From: Syntrophorhabdus sp. PtaB.Bin047 | GTDB taxonomy: Bacteria > Desulfobacterota > Syntrophorhabdia > Syntrophorhabdales > Syntrophorhabdaceae | Direction of reading: 5' to 3' | DNA length: 64,000 nucleotides | Assembly: GCA_002067235.1 (NCBI GenBank) | Contig: MVQP01000001.1 | Location: 19,468 to 83,467, forward strand | In this document: positions 58,733 through 64,000 of the stretch, piece by piece | Position numbering within the stretch: the stretch's first letter is position 1 | Layout of the letters: each line of letters opens with the position of its first letter | The notes under the pieces: model-generated | The model's database searches: none | What the model saw: the letters and a program-made list of their open reading frames with translations, nothing else | Told to the model about the DNA's origin: nothing | Made by a program: the position numbers and the translations under genes

Positions 58733-61423
58733 CTACGTCTCCGAGGATACATCATCATCTTTGCCCCTGTCCAGTTCCCGTCTCACCGCAAGGCCGATCT
58801 TCTCCAGGATATAGGGCTTGCGGACAAAGACCCCGGCGCCAAGGGCCTGGGCCTTCTTCACGCGCTCGGTCTCGGAAAAGCCACTGACGATGACCGCCCT
58901 CTGCCGCGGATGGGTCTCGAGGATCTTCCTGTAGGTCTCCAACCCATCCATCCCCGGGTCCATGACCATGTCAAGGAGCAGGAGGTCCACCGTCTTGCCG
59001 AGCAGGCGCTCACAAGCCTCTTCCCCACTGGCGGCGGCTTCGACGCTGTATCCCAGGACACTTAGCATGTTGATGGCAAGCTCTCTCTGTTCCTTGATAT
59101 CATCGACGACAAGAATGGTCTCCCCCTTACCCCGGTATGCTAGGGAATCGATGACCTTCTTCCTTTTCGCTATTTCTTCCCTCGTGACCGGCAGATAGAT
59201 CGTGAAAGTGCTTCCTACGCCCTCTTCGCTCTTCACGTCTATGTATCCATCGTGGTCCTTTACGGTCCCCCATACCACGGCGAGGCCAAGACCAGTCCCG
59301 CTCCTTCCCATGACCTTGTTCGTGTAGAAGGGCTCGAAGATCTTCCCCATGTCCAGGTCGGATATGCCCTTGCCGGTATCGGAAACGCTCAGGATCGTGT
59401 AATCACCCTCCTTCATGCTGTCATATCCCTGGATGGGCACATCGAGATAACGGTTCTCCGTCCTGATGCTTATCTCGCCGCTGCCCGGCAGCGCCTCCGC
59501 CGCGTTGGAAACGAGGTTCGCCAAGGTCTTGCTCAGATGGATGGGCGATCCTCTGGTGTTCAGGAGCCCATCGGAAAGCTCGACGCCAATCTTCACCGCA
59601 GGGTGGTCCGTCTTGAGCTTGTCGAATTCAGGTGTCTTGAGATAGTCATCAACGATGCTGTTCAGGTTGACCACTTCCGAAACGGCCACACCCCTTCTGG
59701 CCAACGTCAAGAGGTCCTGAATGATCGCCGCCCCCCTCAGGCCAGAGTTCAGGATGTCGTCGGCATATTTCCAGCAGGGAGTGTCCTTCGGCAGACTTGC
59801 CCGGAGGAGGTCGGCACAGCCGACGAGCACGCCGAGGACGTTGTTCATGTCATGCGCCACGCCCCCCGCCAACCTACCCAATCCCTCCATCTTCTCCGCC
59901 CTGTTGAGGCGATCGGCCAGTCTCTTGCGCTCCGTATCGTCGCGGATGCACTCTATCGCAGCGATGACATTGCCCTTCGAGTCATACAGCACCGACGCGG
60001 TCGCGTACACGTAGAAGTCTCCGGGCGGTATGCCAGGCGTGTAGGCCTCACCGAAAAGGGTATTCCCCACCCTCTGGAACGCCGCGTAGTCATGCTCCAA
60101 CTCTATTTCGGGATGAAGAGCGTAATCGATGAGGATGGGTCTGCGCTCGCCATAGAACGGCATGGCGTATTCGTAATCACCTTTCCCGAGCATCTGGTCC
60201 TTGGTGACTCCCGTAAGTGTCTCGATTGCCCGGTTCCAGGCTACCACCTTTCCTTCCCTGTCGATGACAAATGTGGCGTCGGGGAGAAACTCAATGATGT
60301 CTTCCAGCCTCCTTCGGGATTCATACAGTTCCTCTTCCGCCTCCCTGCGCTCCGTTATGTCGCGCATGATCCCCACCGAGTGCCAGCCGTCTTCAAGGTG
60401 GATTGCAGAGAGGGACAGCTCGATGGGAAATTCCTCTCCGCCTTTCCGGCACGCCCACAATTTAAGGTCCCTCTCCGGTGAATGTGTCCGGCCGCTCTTC
60501 CTGAACATCTCGAACGCCCTGCTGTAGGTTTCCAGGAAACGCTCCGGCGCGACCAACCGGTGCAGGTTCGCGCCGATCGCCTCCTCTTTCGCATAGCCGA
60601 AGATATGCTCCGCCGCCTTGTTCCAGAAGGAGATGCGGCCCTCCGGGTCCATCATGACGATCGCGTCCTGAACGGAATCCGTTATCGCGCGTATCAACGA
60701 TTCGCTCTTGCTCAAGGCCTCCCCGGCGCGCCTGCGTTCCAGGATGTATCGGGCCTGCTGAAGGTTCTGGAACGCCGCCCTCGACAACAGGCTTGCCACG
60801 GTAAAGAACGCCTGAGCGACAAGGTGGAACTGCTGTGTTGACATCACCGGCACCTCGTAAAAGGCTTCGACAAATGTCTCCTCGTCAATTCCGAGTTCCC
60901 TGGCGTAGGCCCGGATACTCTCCTCGCTCTGGGCTTCGTTGCGTACCTGGCCGATGAGCCAGTTGGCGATGTGCCGTCCCCCGGCGGTGATGCTTGCCCC
61001 CGCACCCCACAACCCCGCACTCAGGCAAGGTCGAACGATGGGCCCTTCAGGGTGATGCTGCCCCAGTTGTGCGTCAGACGTCCGGCACTTCGTCTGCCCA
61101 CGATCGGTGCTTCGTACTATGTCCCTGCAGAAACGGGAGAAGTTGCTCGGCCTCGTGATGGGCCTGCCGTCGGTACCTGTGAGGAGACCTGCCACTCCGG
61201 CGGCCCTGCAAAGCTCATCCTGCAGCCGCTGTATCTCGTCGAGGTCGAAGAGGTCTTCGAATTCTATACCGGCCGCGTCATCCACAGGCTCCGTGAGCGA
61301 GGCAGCGCGATCCTCCAGCGTCTCCCCGGCCCTCCGGTGGTCCGCTTCCAATCTCTTGATCTGTCGTTCCAGGGAAGCTATTTCTTCGACAAGCTGCTGA
61401 TACGTTGCGGAGGGGTCTGCCAT
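58733..61423 (-). CDS. PocR-PAS-PAS hybrid histidine kinase with receiver
   Basis: The 896-residue soluble protein has an N-terminal coiled coil (about 5-40), a PocR ligand-binding domain (about 55-225, with FCRDIVRST and CRTSDAQLGQ), two PAS domains (about 240-365 and 370-505), a HisKA domain with His in GGVAHDMNNVLG (about 533), HATPase with NLVSNAAEAL, SDTGKGISDLDMGKIFEPFYTNK (in parts) and GTGLGLAVVWG, and a C-terminal receiver with Asp in LLLDMVMDPG. AAGGAGGAC precedes ATG 61423. No output regulator is next to it. Confidence 0.93.
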   Translation of the reverse strand: MADPSATYQQLVEEIASLERQIKRLEADHRRAGETLEDRAASLTEPVDDAAGIEFEDLFDLDEIQRLQDELCRAAGVAGLLTGTDGRPITRPSNFSRFCRDIVRSTDRGQTKCRTSDAQLGQHHPEGPIVRPCLSAGLWGAGASITAGGRHIANWLIGQVRNEAQSEESIRAYARELGIDEETFVEAFYEVPVMSTQQFHLVAQAFFTVASLLSRAAFQNLQQARYILERRRAGEALSKSESLIRAITDSVQDAIVMMDPEGRISFWNKAAEHIFGYAKEEAIGANLHRLVAPERFLETYSRAFEMFRKSGRTHSPERDLKLWACRKGGEEFPIELSLSAIHLEDGWHSVGIMRDITERREAEEELYESRRRLEDIIEFLPDATFVIDREGKVVAWNRAIETLTGVTKDQMLGKGDYEYAMPFYGERRPILIDYALHPEIELEHDYAAFQRVGNTLFGEAYTPGIPPGDFYVYATASVLYDSKGNVIAAIECIRDDTERKRLADRLNRAEKMEGLGRLAGGVAHDMNNVLGVLVGCADLLRASLPKDTPCWKYADDILNSGLRGAAIIQDLLTLARRGVAVSEVVNLNSIVDDYLKTPEFDKLKTDHPAVKIGVELSDGLLNTRGSPIHLSKTLANLVSNAAEALPGSGEISIRTENRYLDVPIQGYDSMKEGDYTILSVSDTGKGISDLDMGKIFEPFYTNKVMGRSGTGLGLAVVWGTVKDHDGYIDVKSEEGVGSTFTIYLPVTREEIAKRKKVIDSLAYRGKGETILVVDDIKEQRELAINMLSVLGYSVEAAASGEEACERLLGKTVDLLLLDMVMDPGMDGLETYRKILETHPRQRAVIVSGFSETERVKKAQALGAGVFVRKPYILEKIGLAVRRELDRGKDDDVSSET

Positions 61424-61475
61424 TTGTCCTCCTTGTGGCCGTCAAGGGTGCACGACACGCATCTGCATATCAGCA

Positions 61476-61504
61476 ATACTATCTCAGAGATGCGAAAGTG
61501 TCAA
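61476..61504 (-). promoter_or_regulatory. sigma70-type promoter of the hybrid kinase gene
   Basis: On the minus strand a perfect TTGACA (61504-61499), a 17-nt spacer and TAGTAT (61481-61476) precede ATG 61423, giving a leader of about 46 nt with a proper Shine-Dalgarno. Confidence 0.7.
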
Positions 61505-61585
61505 TCGGAGGTCGGCAATGTAGCCGCGTGCGATAATTGAGTAGCAAATAACGTTATAACTAACCTTTGAAAATTATTTGATACT

Positions 61586-62425
61586 GTCAAATCGCGCTTG
61601 ATTCTGGCGGCAGTTCGTAGTTCCGGATCAGGAGCTCGGTGACCCTCTGCTGCTTGTTCGCTCCTGAGATGGTATAGCTCGTCTTAACCTCCTCGATCAA
61701 GAATGTTTTGAAGACCTCCCGAATCTCGGGAACGTCATTGATAGACAGAACAAACTGTCCACTGATCCCGGTGAGAACGTCCCGAAGTCGCCGATAGTCT
61801 TCCCTGTCGAATATCCCCTTCCCATAATCCTCTTCACACCCGTAATAGGGCGGATCGATGTAGAAAAAGGTCTCAGGGCGATCGAAACGTTCAATGAGCC
61901 GTTGATAGGTCATGTTCTCGATATAGACCCTGGATAGACGCAGGTGGGCTGCCGAGAGCTCCTCCTCGATTCTGAGGAGGTTGAGCGATGACGGCCTGGT
62001 GGGCCCGATGCTGAACGTCTGTCCGACGAGCTTGGCTCCATACCCCGTCCTCATAAGATAGTAGAACCGCACCGCCCTCTGGATGTCCGTCAGGGTCTCC
62101 GGGTTTTCGGCCTTGAACCGGGCAAATTCTTCCCTGGCCACGAGGATCCATTTGAGATAACGGATGAACTCCTCGAGATGATGCTTGATGACCCGATACA
62201 GTGTGACCAGGTCCTTGTTGATGTCGTTTATGACCTCTACCTTCGACTCTTCCTTTTTGAAAAGGAGCCAGGCGGCGCCGGCGAATACCTCGCAGTAGCA
62301 GGTGTGTTCCGGGATCCTGGGGATGATTCTCTTCGCGAGAAGCGACTTGCCGCCGTAATACGATAAGAAACTTTTCATGGGTTAGCCCTCCTATATCAAA
62401 TAGAGTTTGATTTTGGCGGGGGTTC
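61586..62425. repeat. imperfect direct repeat bracketing the adenine methylase gene
   Basis: 31 nt at 61586-61616 match 31 nt at 62395-62425 at 24 positions, with conserved blocks TCAAAT, TTGATT, TGGCGG and GTTC at identical spacing. The left copy covers the stop codon end of the gene, the right copy lies 17 nt upstream of its start. Confidence 0.6.
61587..62378 (-). CDS. dam: D12-class DNA adenine methyltransferase
   Basis: The 263-residue enzyme should methylate adenine at N6. Motif I is FAGAAWLLF (about 32-40), the start SYYGGKSLLAKRI is typical of phage and chromosomal Dam proteins, and the catalytic motif DPPY is at 175-178. Helical recognition segments follow. AGGAGGG precedes ATG 62378. 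The position next to tail genes, and the imperfect direct repeat that brackets the gene, point to a prophage moron or cargo gene. No restriction partner is seen. Confidence 0.94.
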   Translation of the reverse strand: MKSFLSYYGGKSLLAKRIIPRIPEHTCYCEVFAGAAWLLFKKEESKVEVINDINKDLVTLYRVIKHHLEEFIRYLKWILVAREEFARFKAENPETLTDIQRAVRFYYLMRTGYGAKLVGQTFSIGPTRPSSLNLLRIEEELSAAHLRLSRVYIENMTYQRLIERFDRPETFFYIDPPYYGCEEDYGKGIFDREDYRRLRDVLTGISGQFVLSINDVPEIREVFKTFLIEEVKTSYTISGANKQQRVTELLIRNYELPPESSAI

Positions 62426-62562
62426 CCTGCTACATTCTTTGCTCTGGTTCACTCTCGAGCATAATTCAGGTCCTATGGCGGATGGTAGCGGGTTATCCCG
62501 TCAAGCGCGCGAACGCTTGTCTGAGGGAGGGCTAACTCCCTTGGGTACTGTCCGTCTCTCCT

Positions 62563-62910
62563 TTATGTCCCTTCCGGGTACTCCGGCCGTGCGGGCAACT
62601 CTGTCGCCGGTGAGGTTCCCGAGACGATCGCCCTCAGTTCCGTCCGGTATGTCTGCCAGGCGGCAGGGACCGTAACGGCGTTCTCATAGCACCGCAGGAT
62701 CGTGATGTCCGACCTGTCGAGGGCCTCCTGGGCCAAGATTTTAAGGGCCGCGGCCGCCCTTGCGGCGAAGTACGACGCCTCGTGAAGGGTTTCGATATCG
62801 GGCAGAATGTCCCCGTCGGCCACGGTCTCCCCGGAAACGGGAGTGTAGTCATCGGCCACGAACCTCAGGTCGTGAGCCTGGCCGGCTGTTAGAATGTAGG
62901 CGTATTTCAT
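62563..62910 (-). CDS. phage tail fibre assembly-like protein
   Basis: From ATG 62910 (GGAGG 4 nt upstream) the 115-residue protein begins MKYAYILTAGQAHDL and includes LHEASYFAARAAAALKILAQEAL, ending in PARPEYPEGT. The short helical layout and its place directly after the tail-fibre gene are those of tail-fibre assembly chaperones, although the sequence is divergent. Its start overlaps nothing; the fibre gene stops 11 nt upstream. Confidence 0.6.
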   Translation of the reverse strand: MKYAYILTAGQAHDLRFVADDYTPVSGETVADGDILPDIETLHEASYFAARAAAALKILAQEALDRSDITILRCYENAVTVPAAWQTYRTELRAIVSGTSPATELPARPEYPEGT

Positions 62911-62920
62911 GGGGTCCTCC

Positions 62921-64000
62921 TTAATAGTCCCAACCACCCGTGTAAATGTTCACCCCCGTGGTCGCATAGCCCGATGTCTGGATTCTGTAGTAAAGGGTCT
63001 GAGCCGTCTGTATGACACAGTGATTGGCGACCTGGAACGCGGTACCGTCGCTTGTGTCGTATCCTGTCAGGGGCGCAGATCCCAGGCCACTCCCGTCTGT
63101 TGCCACAAAGGCGCATCCTATGCCGTTATTGGCATACACCGCTACATGTCCATGCCAGATCCGGGCGGTCGACGGGACAAGGATTGCGAAAGACGTGTAA
63201 CTCGTGGCTGTCCCTCCCGTGACTTCCGTTCGCAATTCCGCCAGAACCACACGGGTACCTCTCTGATATGCCGCCTTGAGATGCCCGTCCGTGCCGTTGT
63301 ACCAGGCCCCGATATATGCCTTGTATGTGTACCCTGTCGGCAAGGTGGGCGCCGTGGCGCTCGTCGAGAAGATCACCGACTTCGTACCGTCGGCCTTGGC
63401 GGTGATCCAGAGGTGGTACCATGTCGAAGCGGCCTCCGAGCCCGTATCGAGGCCTCCCGCGCCGCTCACCGTTATGTCCGCCGTCATGCTCAGATTGAGG
63501 ACGCGCATCGGGTTGCCGCTTGCATCCTGAAGGATGATCTCGTCGGCGGAGATATCGACCTGGTGATTCGGGTTCGAGGTGTTGTTCTTGACGATGAGCC
63601 CTCGGGATGCATCGCGAAGCGCCAGGACCCTTGGCGCGGCCATGAGCTGGAAGTTCGTCCCGTCATAGATGACCGTCACGATCTGGCCGGCAAGGATGTC
63701 CCCGACGGCGAGGTCCTCATTGCCGTTCTTCTTTATGGCCTTCACCCCCAAGCCGTTGATGTCGATCGTTGACGCCCCGGTATTGGCGTTCCCGACCTTG
63801 AAGCATACCGGCATGCCCGGGATGTAGGCATCAAGCGCCGGGGAGAGCGTCAGGACATAGGCGTTCGCCTCGCCCGTATCCGCGGCATAGGCGAGCGCCC
63901 CCTCGCCGTCGATGTCCCTCCCGGTGTGATAATGGTTGTTGACCTTGTTCAAGAAATCCGCGGTGACGATCGTTCCCGGTACCCCCTCCGCGGGGTTGCC
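62921..64000 (-). CDS. phage tail fibre protein, partial at the right edge
   Basis: The frame is open from the right edge to the stop at 62921 (359 codons plus), and the first visible codons GNPAEGVPGTIVTADFLNKVNNH are clearly coding, so an internal TTG at 63952 is not the start. Residues include AYAADTGEANAYVLTLSPALD, VCFKVGNANTGASTIDING and GTNFQLMAAPRVLALRDAS, a pattern common in tail-fibre and receptor-binding proteins. The C-terminal half is beta-rich with many Gly and Thr. It marks the start of a prophage continuing to the right. Confidence 0.85.
   Translation of the reverse strand, partial: GNPAEGVPGTIVTADFLNKVNNHYHTGRDIDGEGALAYAADTGEANAYVLTLSPALDAYIPGMPVCFKVGNANTGASTIDINGLGVKAIKKNGNEDLAVGDILAGQIVTVIYDGTNFQLMAAPRVLALRDASRGLIVKNNTSNPNHQVDISADEIILQDASGNPMRVLNLSMTADITVSGAGGLDTGSEAASTWYHLWITAKADGTKSVIFSTSATAPTLPTGYTYKAYIGAWYNGTDGHLKAAYQRGTRVVLAELRTEVTGGTATSYTSFAILVPSTARIWHGHVAVYANNGIGCAFVATDGSGLGSAPLTGYDTSDGTAFQVANHCVIQTAQTLYYRIQTSGYATTGVNIYTGGWDY

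Noticed and set aside
1..64000. CRISPR arrays, rRNA and tRNA genes
   Set aside because: No array of regular direct repeats with unique spacers was seen. No tRNA or rRNA could be recognised by eye; a tRNA search program should confirm this, especially near 61424-62562 as a possible phage attachment site.

Overview
The window looks like one contig of a GC-rich, anaerobic, Gram-negative bacterium, most simply a deltaproteobacterium in the broad sense (a Desulfobacterota or Syntrophorhabdus-like lineage). The grounds are a pyruvate or 2-ketoacid:ferredoxin oxidoreductase gamma subunit, a radical SAM enzyme, a complete type II secretion operon with a secretin, an autotransporter, several lipoproteins, and many PAS, GGDEF and histidine-kinase proteins. 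This placement is inference from gene content; no rRNA or marker phylogeny is available here.

Layout. (1) 1-9467 is an accessory block encoding a type IVB (Dot/Icm, IncI Tra-like) secretion or conjugation machine on the minus strand: a DotL/IcmO coupling ATPase, a DotB-like ATPase, DotC-, DotH/VirB9- and DotI/VirB8-like core proteins and several small membrane proteins. A Fic protein and a VapBC-type toxin-antitoxin pair split it. (2) 9679-22272 is mostly housekeeping: proS, an M24 peptidase, a radical SAM protein, a LytTR response regulator, a GlcD-type FAD oxidase, a PAS-GGDEF-HD-GYP protein, adenine deaminase, an orphan porG and cysS. (3) 22327-27554 is a second accessory patch: a ParB-like protein, a winged-helix protein, unknown proteins (one perhaps DotM-like), a lytic transglycosylase and a secreted PilV-like protein. 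(4) 27639-35574 holds degP, an OmpR-type two-component system, a HAD phosphatase and a LytS-type kinase with a receiver-only partner. (5) 35611-46529 is the type II secretion locus, gspD-E-F-H-I-J-K-L-M-C on the minus strand with gspG alone and divergent. (6) 46668-56413 carries surface and envelope proteins: an autotransporter, an 1144-residue secreted repeat protein, a pentapeptide-repeat protein, a small lipoprotein, a Cys-rich protein and a FemAB/GNAT-like protein. (7) 56765-61423 has aroE, two small unknown genes and a PocR-PAS hybrid kinase. (8) 61587-64000 is the edge of a prophage: a D12-class adenine methylase flanked by imperfect direct repeats, a tail-assembly-like protein and a tail-fibre gene running off the right end.

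How it works together. T2SS is the likely exit route for the large secreted repeat protein, while the T4SS block and the ParB/transglycosylase patch look like two pieces of conjugative-element machinery separated by core genes. Signalling is dense: three histidine kinases, three response regulators and one dual c-di-GMP enzyme.

Non-coding signals are unusually informative. Several genes have sigma70-like promoters placed so close to the ATG that leaderless or nearly leaderless transcripts are expected (2664, 15107, 57820). Two genes have start-site hairpins that could control translation (652 and 32955). A family of intergenic elements built from degenerate 7-8 bp repeats, often in inverted arms, recurs at 9492, 12572, 18337, 20159, 29245-29612 and 46632.
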